A stretch of DNA of 64,000 bases, from the NCBI GenBank assembly GCA_028554795.2, contig JAPYKE020000271.1, positions 1 to 64,000 of the forward strand, given 5' to 3'. The stretch's first letter is position 1. Every line of letters starts with the position of its first letter. Below, piece by piece: positions 34,861 to 47,834 of this stretch. The notes below the pieces were generated by a model. That model searched no databases, was not told the origin of the DNA, and saw nothing but the letters and a program-made list of their open reading frames with translations. Source of the DNA: Sinohyriopsis cumingii (taxonomy: Eukaryota; Mollusca; Bivalvia; Unionida; Unionidae). A program made the position numbers and the translations under genes.

Positions 34861-37800
34861 GCATTACCTATACCTCAATCACTTCATGAAGTAACATCGT
34901 AATGATTTAAATTTACTGCTACTTTGCACCTAACCAATAATAAATAAACTAAAGAACTAACAATATCTCGAACACTAAAAATGGTACCTGACAATCAAGT
35001 ACAACCAATACAATTGGAAACTGCAACAACCTCGACATCCATGGGGACACGGATTATACCACTCATATGCCCTCGTTTCAGCCATTAAAAATAAGGCAAA
35101 ATAATCCTTGCACAACCTCAAACTAATAGAAAAGACACCTTAAAGTACAACAAAACAGGGAAGATTAATATGCTATGCAATGTGAAATAGGATTCATCAG
35201 TAATGATAGCTAAAATGATACCAATACAAACTAATTACACAATTAATTTAATATCAGCATATTCTGATGCTGATTTAACAAGCATATTAGTACAGGTCTG
35301 TACTGTGGAGACAAAATTAATCGTTGTCAACATTTTCATGGGGTATGATAGTAAGCACAAGATGGTATTGCTTCACAGCAACCTAAACCTAACCTTAACC
35401 CTGACTGAAAAACCAGAAACGTTGGAGAATAAGTTATCGGAAACAGCACTGTTGGCCACATGGTACATTTTGATGTTGATTGGACACACCATTTAACACT
35501 ACTCTGTACTGGGATGTCAGCATTTAAGTTGTTTCGGGCACTTCATCAGGTATGATCGTTATTATTATATAGATTCACTACGTCAGAGCACCCGAACCCT
35601 AATATAACTTTTAAAATGTCAAGGTAACAATCTTATTAACGGCAATTGTAACCCTAAACCAAGGTCAATTAAGGAATATACAGTAGCATTCGTTCTGATG
35701 AACATAACTGTTGGTCACATGATACATTCTAACGCTGATTAGCCTGGACTCTTGCTGTACACGAACTTTCAACAGGAAGAAAACTACTGTAAACTATAGC
35801 TAGACAAACTAAGGTGTGAGAAAGGAAATACACGTGTTGATTACGGAATATTACAGACCAGGTGGCACTTAGTGAGAAGTGTCAACAGAAGATCTTTCCA
35901 TCCAGGGTATATATATATAAACTCACTTTCACAAATCTGCATATATATTGTACAGATTTCTTAATCTTGTAAATTACAAGTGTGCATTATATTCGGTGCA
36001 TATTTGAAATGTTTACTTGAATTTGTAGATCCATTACGTGGTAAAGAAACAAGATAAAGCAACCAAAATCCTGCAAATTTGAAGACTGAGGTTGGTAAGT
36101 TCAGTTAATTTATCAAAGGTGTAATATTGTTTGCCAGTGGTTTCTTTTCTAGAGACTTGATGTACTGATGAATGTATGTGGACAGAATGGCAGAAGTGCA
36201 CATTATTATGCAGAAACCATCCAATAAATCAAACGGATCAAACTAAAGAACCGCATCGAAGTGTATTCCTGCAGACGAGTCAACTTGTGCAAATCAAGAT
36301 CTTAAACCAAACTCAATGTGCCAACACCAATCTACAAATAATCACCTGACATATATACTTCATGATGTGGGTAACTGACAACCGATTAATCTTTAATTTA
36401 ATTGATACATTCCCATTATAGGAAAACAAAACAACTTTTAACAGTCTGCAGTCACATCCCAGGGAAAGAGTTGGAAACATCGTACATCCAGTACAATATT
36501 TACGCAGACACAAAGCAACTTAAATTTATGATACAACATGAACGGTAACTTACATCTTCCTGAAGGTAAGTATGGTAAATAGAAAAGGAAATTCTAGGAG
36601 CATGCTTCACAAGCTAGGAGAAATCTTGGACACCTTGTACAACTCAACGAAATAGGAAGATACATCATCTCTAACCCCAAGAAAACCTGATAGGTCTTTA
36701 CTTCTAGCCCTAGAGGAGGAGATCCTGTACAAACATGACACAACTTTTCACGGAAATAAGCACGAGTGTTAGAATATTATGGGAAATCTGCAGCATACTC
36801 TCATCCAATGCAAGAGAAATACATCAACAGTTCTCGTAAAATGGACTGATGTCTCAATGGTAAAGTGTGGCGGTGATTTGAGAAAGATTAGGACTAGTCT
36901 GTACTAAGAGGACATCCTTCAATCTGCGTTAGCCGCCTTATGAGGAAAGATCGTTTTCATAAGTTATATTTACTAATTCATTGCTCCCTACAATTAACAC
37001 TAATCCTAACCAAAACTCGAATCCTAATCATACCCATTTAACCATAATGATACAAGAGCAATGCAGTAGACCTCAGCATATATTTAATCTCGAAACCAAA
37101 AATGTTGGGCACATATTCCATTTCTGATACTAATTTGACCAATGCTTTAATCACTTAATCAGACAAGATGCTTATCATTTATATTTACAATTTTACAGCA
37201 CCCTAACCGCAAAACAACCTTTAATCTTAAAGGTAACTCAAAGCCTGGACCCGGATAACACAAGACAAATAAAGTAGCATTGCCACAAATACACAGAAAT
37301 GATCGCCACATGCTGCATTCTGACGCTCATTTCACAAACATATTTGCACAAGTCTGTATTGTCAAGACAACATTTAATCGGCCTCAACAATTTCATGCGA
37401 CAAGGCGGATAGCATTTAAAGTTATTGCTTCATACCAACCTAGCCAATAACAAAACTATAATTCTAACCCTAACCCTTAACACGCATAATGCAAGAGAAA
37501 TTCAGCCAAAGTATTCCTCGTAGACAGAACCGTTCGACACATGGTACATTCTGATGTTTTGATTCACTTATTAGCACTTCTCTGTACTGTGAGAACAGCA
37601 TTTAAGTTGTCTCACTCACTTTATTGTCAATATTTGCATTTACTGATTCATTGCATTCTAACCCTAAAACCTATACACTTTTCCTAAATCTGATTTGAAA
37701 CGAATACAACTACAGCAGCAGCATCTGATACCATAAACAATGATCGCCACATAGTACATTCTGATGCTGATTTGACAAACGTATTAGCACAAGCCTGTAC

Positions 37801-39218
37801 TATGAGGACATCATTTAATGTGCGTCAGCCATTTGATGGAGGAAAAAAATGTAACATTTAATGTTATTGCTTCATCGCACCCTAACCAAAACGACAATCG
37901 AAACCCTAACCCTTCATCCGGATGAAAGAAGAGCAATACAGCAGAATTCAGCATTTTATTTCTCATATACAAAACTGTTGGCCACATGGTACATTCTGAA
38001 GCTATTTCGACAAAGTTATTAGCACTAGCCTGTACTATGGGAACCGCATTTAATTTACGTCAATCACTTCATGAGGCAAGAGGCTTATTATTTATGCTTA
38101 TTGTTTCATTGTACTCTAACCCTAACCTAACTGCTAACCTTAACGCAAACTCTAACCCTAGAACCGGATGAGACGAGACATGTTGCGTTGTTTTCCCCGC
38201 ATAAACAGAACTGCTTGCCACATGGTACATATATTGATGCTGATTTATCAAACATTAATACAAGTATGTACTGTTGGGACAGCATTAGTCGGCGTAAAAC
38301 ATTTGATGCGGTAAGACAATAAACGTTGAAAGTACTTTCTGCATCGCAGCCTAACCCCAACTCTAAGCCTTAATCTGAATGAAAGAAGAGAAACGTAGCA
38401 GAATTATTTATTGCAAAACAAAACTGTTGGCCACATGGTACATTCTGCTGCTGATGTGACACCTATTAGCACTAGTCTGTACTGTGAGGACAGCATTTAA
38501 GTTGCGTCAAGCACTTCATCAGTTAAGCTCGTTATTAGTTATATCAACTGCTTCAGTGTACCCTAACCCAAACATAACTCCTAACCCTTAGAAATAACAC
38601 TACCCCTGACGGCAATTCTAACCTTAAAGCCAGATCACATAGAACAAATAAAGCAGCATTTATTTACGGTTATAAATGTTAACCACATGGTACATGCTGC
38701 TGCTGAGATGACAAACTTGTCAGAACTAGTATGTACTGTGAGGACTGCCTTAAATAAGTGTCAATGACATCACGAGGTAAGATCCTTATCATCATTTACA
38801 TTTACTGTTTCATTGCAGCCTAACCCTAACCCAATCCCTGACACGAACCATAACGCTAACCGTAAACTCGGATGACACGAGAAAACTACAGCAGCATTTG
38901 CTCCTATAAAGAGAAATGTTCGCTACATGGTACATTCTGATGCTGATTTGACGAACATATTAGCACAAGTCTGTACCGTGAGGACAACATTTTATTTACG
39001 CCAATCGGTTCATGAGGTAAGATTGTTAGCATTTAAAGTTCTTTCTTCCGCGCAACCTAACCCTAACCATAACTCGGATTCGAACTCTAACGCTTAATCG
39101 TGATAACAGAAGAGGAAATACAGCAGACTTATTTCTCGTAAACTGAACTGTTGGCCACATGGTACACTCTAATGCTGCTTTGACACACTTAATAACACTA
39201 GTCTGCATTGTGAGGACA
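34861..39218 (+). repeat. Macrosatellite unit 9 (4358 bp, mosaic with many private changes)
   Basis: The left part matches the 9-15 group (TTATCGG, (TA)6). The right part shares CCTAAATCTG only with units 7-8. It has more private changes than the other units: ACTCATATGCC, AGTTGTTTCGG, ACCTATACAC, TACTATGAGG, CTGAAGCTA, TTGTTTTCCCCGC, GCGTAAAACATTTG and AAACGTTGAAAG. Several of these cluster between about 37670 and 38330. Confidence 0.97.
35746..36852 (+). other. Core spacer of unit 9
   Basis: (TA)6, ACTCAATGTG, AAACCTGATAGG and AAAATGGAC, the allele set of the 9-15 group. No gene seen. Confidence 0.8.
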
Positions 39219-42200
39219 GCATTACCTATACCTCAATCACTTCATGAAGTAACATCGTAATGATTTAAATTTACTGCTACTTTGCACCTAACCAATAATA
39301 AATAAACTAAAGAACTAACAATATCTCGAACACTAAAAATGGTACCTGACAATCAAGTACAACCAATACAATTGGAAACTGCAACAACCTCGACATCCAT
39401 GGGGACACGGATTATACCACTCACATGCCCTCGTTTCAGCCATTAAAAATAAGGCAAAATAATCCTTGCACAACCTCAAACTAATAGAAAAGACACCTTA
39501 AAGTACAACAAAACAGGGAAGATTAATATGCTATGCAATGTGAAATAGGATTCATCAGTAATGATAGCTAAAATGATACCAATACAAACTAATTACACAA
39601 TTTAATATCAGCATATTCTGATGCTGATTTAACAAGCATATTAGTACAGGTCTGTACTGTGGAGACAAAATTAATCGTTGTCAACATTTTCATGGGGTAT
39701 GATAGTAAGCACAAGATGGTATTGCTTCACAGCAACCTAAACCTAACCTTAACCCTGACTGAAAAACCAGAAACGTTGGAGAATAAGTTATCGGAAACAG
39801 CACTGTTGGCCACATGGTACATGTCAGCATTTAAGTTGCTTCGGGCACTTCATCAGGTATGATCGTTATTATTATATAGATTCACTACGTCAGAGCACCC
39901 GAACCCTAATATAACTTTTAAAATGTCAAGGTAACAATCTTATTAACGGCAATTGTAACCCTAAACCAAGGTCAATTAAGGAATATACAGTAGCATTCGT
40001 TCTGATGAACATAACTGTTGGTCACATGATACATTCTAACGCTGATTAGCCTGGACTCTTGCTGTACACGAACTTTCAACAGGAAGAAAACTACTGTAAA
40101 CTATAGCTAGACAAACTAAGGTGTGAGAAAGGAAATACACGTGTTGATTACGGAATATTACAGACCAGGTGGCACTTAGTGAGAAGTGTCAACAGAAGAT
40201 CTTTCCATCCAGGGTATATATATATATAAACTCACTTTCACAAATCTGCATATATATTGTACAGATTTCTTAATCTTGTAAATTACAAGTGTGCATTATA
40301 TTCGGTGCATATTTGAAATGTTTACTTGAATTTGTAGATCCATTACGTGGTAAAGAAACAAGATAAAGCAACCAAAATCCTGCAAATTTGAAGACTGAGG
40401 TTGGTAAGTTCAGTTAATTTATCAAAGGTGTAATATTGTTTGCCAGTGGTTTCTTTTCTAGAGACTTGATGTACTGATGAATGTATGTGGACAGAATGGC
40501 AGAAGTGCACATTATTATGCAGAAACCATCCAATAAATCAAACGGATCAAACTAAAGAACCGCATCGAAGTGTATTCCTGCAGACGAGTCAACTTGTGCA
40601 AATCAAGATCTTAAACCAAACTCAATGTGCCAACACCAATCTACAAATAATCACCTGACATATATACTTCATGATGTGGGTAACTGACAACCGATTAAGC
40701 TTTAATTTAATTGATACATTCCCATTATAGGAAAACAAAACAACTTTTAACAGTCTGCAGTCACATCCCAGGGAAAGAGTTGGAAACATCGTACATCCAG
40801 TACAATATTTACGCAGACACAAAGCAACTTAAATTTATGATACAACATGAACGGTAACTTACATCTTCCTGAAGGTAAGTATGGTAAATAGAAAAGGAAA
40901 TTCTAGGAGCATGCTTCACAAGCTAGGAGAAATCTTGGACACCTTGTACAACTCAACGAAATAGGAAGATACATCATCTCTAACCCCAAGAAAACCTGAT
41001 AGGTCTTTACTTCTAGCCCTAGAGGAGGAGATCCTGTACAAACATGACACAACTTTTCACGGAAATAAGCACGAGTGTTAGAATATTATGGGAAATCTGC
41101 AGCATACTCTCATCCAATGCAAGAGAAATACATCAACAGTTCTCGTAAAATGGACTGATGTCTCAATGGTAAAGTGTGGCGGTGATTTGAGAAAGATTAG
41201 GACTAGTCTGTACTAAGAGGACATCCTTCAATCTGCGTTAGCCGCCTTATGAGGAAAGATCGTTTTCATAAGTTATATTTACTAATTCATTGCTCCCTAC
41301 AATTAACACTAATCCTAACCAAAACTCGAATCCTAATCATACCCATTTAACCCTAATGATACAAGAGCAATGCAGTAGACCTCAGCATATATTTAATCTC
41401 GAAACCAAAAATGTTGGGCACATATTCCATTTCTGATACTAATTTGACCAATGCTTTAATCACTTAATCAGACAAGATGCTTATCATTTATATTTACAAT
41501 TTTACAGCACCCTAACCGCAAAACAACCTTTAATCTTAAAGGTAACTCAAAGCCTGGACCCGGATAACACAAGACAAATAAAGTAGCATTGCCACAAATA
41601 CACAGAAATGATCGCCACATGCTGCATTCTGACGCTCATTTCACAAACATATTTGCACAAGTCTGTATTGTCAAGACAACATTTAATCGGCCTCAACAAT
41701 TTCATGCGACAAGGCGGATAGCATTTAAAGTTATTGCTTCATACCAACCTAGCCAATAACAAAACTATAATTCTAACCCTAACCCTTAACACGCATAATG
41801 CAAGAGAAATTCAGCCAAAGTATTCCTCGTAGACAGAACCGTTCGACACATGGTACATTCTGATGTTTTGATTCACTTATTAGCACTTCTCTGTACTGTG
41901 AGAACAGCATTTAAGTTGTCTCACTCACTTTATTGTCAATATTTGCATTTACTGATTCATTGCATTCTAACCCTAAAACCTCTACACTTTTCCTAATTCT
42001 GATTTGAAACGAATACAACTACAGCAGCAGCATCTGATACCATAAACAATGATCGCCACATAGTACATTCTGATGCTGATTTGACAAACGTATTAGCACA
42101 AGCCTGTACTGTGAGGACATCATTTAATGTGCGTCAGCCATTTGATGGAGGAAAAAAATGTAACATTTAATGTTATTGCTTCATCGCACCCTAACCAAAA

Positions 42201-43527
42201 CGACAATCGAAACCCTAACCCTTCATCCGGATGAGAGAAGAGCAATACAGCAGAATTCAGCATTTTATTTCTCATATACAAAACTGTTGGCCACATGGTA
42301 CATTCTGATGCTATTTCGACAAAGTTATTAGCACTAGCCTGTACTATGGGAACCGCATTTAATTTACGTCAATCACTTCATGAGGCAAGAGGCTTATTAT
42401 TTATGCTTATTGTTTCATTGTACTCTAACCCTAACCTAACTGCTAACCTTAACGCAAACTCTAACCCTAGAACCGGATGAGACGAGACATGTTGCGTTCT
42501 TTCCCCCGCATAAACAGAACTGCTTGCCACATGGTACATATATTGATGCTGATTTATCAAACATTAATACAAGTATGTACTGTTGGGACAGCATTAGTCG
42601 GCGTCAAATATTTGATGCGGTAAGACAATAAACATTGAAAGTACTTTCTGCATCGCAGCCTAACCCCAACTCTAAGCCTTAATCTGAATGAAAGAAGAGA
42701 AACGTAGCAGAATTATTTATTGCAAAACAAAACTGTTGGCCACATGGTACATTCTGCTGCTGATGTGACACCTATTAGCACTAGTCTGTACTGTGAGGAC
42801 AGCATTTAAGTTGCGTCAAGCACTTCATCAGTTAAGCTCGTTATTAGTTATATCAACTGCTTCAGTGTACCCTAACCCAAACATAACTCCTAACCCTTAG
42901 AAATAACACTACCCCTGACGGCAATTCTAACCTTAAAGCCAGATCACATAGAACAAATAAAGCAGCATTTATTTACGGTTATAAATGTTAACCACATGGT
43001 ACATGCTGCTGCTGAGATGACAAACTTGTCAGAACTAGTATGTACTGTGAGGACTGCCTTAAATAAGTGTCAATGACATCACGAGGTAAGATCCTTATCA
43101 TCATTTACATTTACTGTTTCATTGCAGCCTAACCCTAACCCAATCCCTGACACGAACCATAACGCTAACCGTAAACTCGGATGACACGAGAAAACTACAG
43201 CAGCATTTGCTCCTATAAAGAGAAATGTTCGCTACATGGTACATTCTGATGCTGATTTGACGAACATATTAGCACAAGTCTGTACCGTGAGGACAACATT
43301 TTATTTACGCCAATCGGTTCATGAGGTAAGATTGTTAGCATTTAAAGTTCTTTCTTCCGCGCAACCTAACCCTAACCATAACACGGATTCGAACTCTAAC
43401 GCTTAATCGTGATAACAGAAGAGGAAATACAGCAGACTTATTTCTCGTAAACTGAACTGTTGGCCACATGGTACACTCTAATGCTGCTTTGACACACTTA
43501 ATAACACTAGTCTGCATTGTGAGGACA
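39219..43527 (+). repeat. Macrosatellite unit 10 (4309 bp, 47-bp deletion type)
   Basis: This copy lacks one AATT (junction at 39600/39601) and 47 bp of the second monomer (junction after 39822). It has the longest TA tract, (TA)7 at 40215-40228. It shares GATTAAGCTTTAA (40693-40705), CCATTTAACCCTAATG and AACACGGATTC with unit 11. Unlike units 8, 9 and 11-14 it has GCGTTCTTTCCC. Confidence 0.97.
40053..41161 (+). other. Core spacer of unit 10
   Basis: Longest TA tract, (TA)7, and an AAGCTT at 40697-40702 shared only with unit 11. No gene seen. Confidence 0.8.
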
Positions 43528-46500
43528 GCATTACCTATACCTCAATCACTTCATGAAGTAACATCGTAATGATTTAAATTTACTGCTACTTTGCACCTAA
43601 CCAATAATAAATAAACTAAAGAACTAACAATATCTCGAACACTAAAAATGGTACCTGACAATCAAGTACAACCAATACAATTGGAAACTGCAACAACCTC
43701 GACATCCATGGGGACACGGATTATACCACTCACATGCCCTCGTTTCAGCCATTAAAAATAAGGCAAAATAATCCTTGCACAACCTCAAACTAATAGAAAA
43801 GACACCTTAAAGTACAACAAAACAGGGAAGATTAATATGCTATGCAATGTGAAATAGGATTCATCAGTAATGATAGCTAAAATGATACCAATACAAACTA
43901 ATTACACAATTTAATATCAGCATATTCTGATGCTGATTTAACAAGCATATTAGTACAGGTCTGTACTGTGGAGACAAAATTAATCGTTGTCAACATTTTC
44001 ATGGGGTATGATAGTAAGCACAAGATGGTATTGCTTCACAGCAACCTAAACCTAACCTTAACCCTGACTGAAAAACCAGAAACGTTGGAGAATAAGTTAT
44101 CGGAAACAGCACTGTTGGCCACATGGTACATGTCAGCATTTAAGTTGCTTCGGGCACTTCATCAGGTATGATCGTTATTATTATATAGATTCACTACGTC
44201 AGAGCACCCGAACCCTAATATAACTTTTAAAATGTCAAGGTAACAATCTTATTAACGGCAATTGTAACCCTAAACCAAGGTCAATTAAGGAATATACAGT
44301 AGCATTCGTTCTGATGAACATAACTGTTGGTCACATGATACATTCTAACGCTGATTAGCCTGGACTCTTGCTGTACACGAACTTTCAACAGGAAGAAAAC
44401 TAATGTAAACTATAGCTAGACAAACTAAGGTGTGAGAAAGGAAATACACGTGTTGATTACGGAATATTACAGACCAGGTGGCACTTAGTGAGAAGTGTCA
44501 ACAGAAGATCTTTCCATCCAGGGTATATATATATAAACTCACTTTCACAAATCTGCATATATATTGTACAGATTTCTTAATCTTGTAAATTACAAGTGTG
44601 CATTATATTCGGTGCATATTTGAAATGTTTACTTGAATTTGTAGATCCATTACGTGGTAAAGAAACAAGATAAAGCAACCAAAATCCTGCAAATTTGAAG
44701 ACTGAGGTTGGTAAGTTCAGTTAATTTATCAAAGGTGTAATATTGTTTGCCAGTGGTTTCTTTTCTAGAGACTTGATGTACTGATGAATGTATGTGGACA
44801 GAATGGCAGAAGTGCACATTATTATGCAGAAACCATCCAATAAATCAAACGGATCAAACTAAAGAACCGCATCGAAGTGTATTCCTGCAGACGAGTCAAC
44901 TTGTGCAAATCAAGATCTTAAACCAAACTCAATGTGCCAACACCAATCTACAAATAATCACCTGACATATATACTTCATGATGTGGGTAACTGACAACCG
45001 ATTAAGCTTTAATTTAATTGATACATTCCCATTATAGGAAAACAAAACAACTTTTAACAGTCTGCAGTCACATCCCAGGGAAAGAGTTGGAAACATCGTA
45101 CATCCAGTACAATATTTACGCAGACACAAAGCAACTTAAATTTATGATACAACATGAACGGTAACTTACATCTTCCTGAAGGTAAGTATGGTAAATAGAA
45201 AAGGAAATTCTAGGAGCATGCTTCACAAGCTAGGAGAAATCTTGGACACCTTGTACAACTCAACGAAATAGGAAGATACATCATCTCTAACCCCAAGAAA
45301 ACCTGATAGGTCTTTACTTCTAGCCCTAGAGGAGGAGATCCTGTACAAACATGACACAACTTTTCACGGAAATAAGCACGAGTGTTAGAATATTATGGGA
45401 AATCTGCAGCATACTCTCATCCAATGCAAGAGAAATACATCAACAGTTCTCGTAAAATGGACTGATGTCTCAATGGTAAAGTGTGGCGGTGATTTGAGAA
45501 AGATTAGGACTAGTCTGTACTAAGAGGACATCCTTCAATCTGCGTTAGCCGCCTTATGAGGAAAGATCGTTTTCATAAGTTATATTTACTAATTCATTGC
45601 TCCCTACAATTAACACTAATCCTAACCAAAACTCGAATCCTAATCATACCCATTTAACCCTAATGATACAAGAGCAATGCAGTAGACCTCAGCATATATT
45701 TAATCTCGAAACCAAAAATGTTGGGCACATATTCCATTTCTGATACTAATTTGACCAATGCTTTAATCACTTAATCAGACAAGATGCTTATCATTTATAT
45801 TTACAATTTTACAGCACCCTAACCGCAAAACAACCTTTAATCTTAAAGGTAACTCAAAGCCTGGACCCGGATAACACAAGACAAATAAAGTAGCATTGCC
45901 ACAAATACACAGAAATGATCGCCACATGCTGCATTCTGACGCTCATTTCACAAACATATTTGCACAAGTCTGTATTGTCAAGACAACATTTAATCGGCCT
46001 CAACAATTTCATGCGACAAGGCGGATAGCATTTAAAGTTATTGCTTCATACCAACCTAGCCAATAACAAAACTATAATTCTAACCCTAACCCTTAACACG
46101 CATAATGCAAGAGAAATTCAGCCAAAGTATTCCTCGTAGACAGAACCGTTCGACACATGGTACATTCTGATGTTTTGATTCACTTATTAGCACTTCTCTG
46201 TACTGTGAGAACAGCATTTAAGTTGTCTCACTCACTTTATTGTCAATATTTGCATTTACTGATTCATTGCATTCTAACCCTAAAACCTCTACACTTTTCC
46301 TAATTCTGATTTGAAACGAATACAACTACAGCAGCAGCATCTGATACCATAAACAATGATCGCCACATAGTACATTCTGATGCTGATTTGACAAACGTAT
46401 TAGCACAAGCCTGTACTGTGAGGACATCATTTAATGTGCGTCAGCCATTTGATGGAGGAAAAAAATGTAACATTTAATGTTATTGCTTCATCGCACCCTA

Positions 46501-47834
46501 ACCAAAACGACAATCGAAACCCTAACCCTTCATCCGGATGAGAGAAGAGCAATACAGCAGAATTCAGCATTTTATTTCTCATATACAAAACTGTTGGCCA
46601 CATGGTACATTCTGATGCTATTTCGACAAAGTTATTAGCACTAGCCTGTACTATGGGAACCGCATTTAATTTACGTCAATCACTTCATGAGGCAAGAGGC
46701 TTATTATTTATGCTTATTGTTTCATTGTACTCTAACCCTAACCTAACTGCTAACCTTAACGCAAACTCTAACCCTAGAACCGGATGAGACGAGACATGTT
46801 GCGTTGTTTCCCCCGCATAAACAGAACTGCTTGCCACATGGTACATATATTGATGCTGATTTATCAAACATTAATACAAGTATGTACTGTTGGGACAGCA
46901 TTAGTCGGCGTCAAATATTTGATGCGGTAAGACAATAAACATTGAAAGTACTTTCTGCATCGCAGCCTAACCCCAACTCTAAGCCTTAATCTGAATGAAA
47001 GAAGAGAAACGTAGCAGAATTATTTATTGCAAAACAAAACTGTTGGCCACATGGTACATTCTGCTGCTGATGTGACACCTATTAGCACTAGTCTGTACTG
47101 TGAGGACAGCATTTAAGTTGCGTCAAGCACTTCATCAGTTAAGCTCGTTATTAGTTATATCAACTGCTTCAGTGTACCCTAACCCAAACATAACTCCTAA
47201 CCCTTAGAAATAACACTACCCCTGACGGCAATTCTAACCTTAAAGCCAGATCACATAGAACAAATAAAGCAGCATTTATTTACGGTTATAAATGTTAACC
47301 ACATGGTACATGCTGCTGCTGAGATGACAAACTTGTCAGAACTAGTATGTACTGTGAGGACTGCCTTAAATAAGTGTCAATGACATCACGAGGTAAGATC
47401 CTTATCATCATTTACATTTACTGTTTCATTGCAGCCTAACCCTAACCCAATCCCTGACACGAACCATAACGCTAACCGTAAACTCGGATGACACGAGAAA
47501 ACTACAGCAGCATTTGCTCCTATAAAGAGAAATGTTCGCTACATGGTACATTCTGATGCTGATTTGACGAACATATTAGCACAAGTCTGTACCGTGAGGA
47601 CAACATTTTATTTACGCCAATCGGTTCATGAGGTAAGATTGTTAGCATTTAAAGTTCTTTCTTCCGCGCAACCTAACCCTAACCATAACACGGATTCGAA
47701 CTCTAACGCTTAATCGTGATAACAGAAGAGGAAATACAGCAGACTTATTTCTCGTAAACTGAACTGTTGGCCACATGGTACACTCTAATGCTGCTTTGAC
47801 ACACTTAATAACACTAGTCTGCATTGTGAGGACA
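43528..47834 (+). repeat. Macrosatellite unit 11 (4307 bp, 47-bp deletion type)
   Basis: Near-twin of unit 10. It has the AATT loss, the 47-bp deletion (junction after 44131), AAGCTT at 45004-45009, and AACCCTAATG and AACACGGATTC in common. It differs by (TA)6, the GCGTTGTTTCCC allele and a private AACTAATGTAAAC near 44399. Confidence 0.97.
44362..45468 (+). other. Core spacer of unit 11
   Basis: (TA)6, AAGCTT at 45004-45009, private AACTAATG near its left end. No gene seen. Confidence 0.8.
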
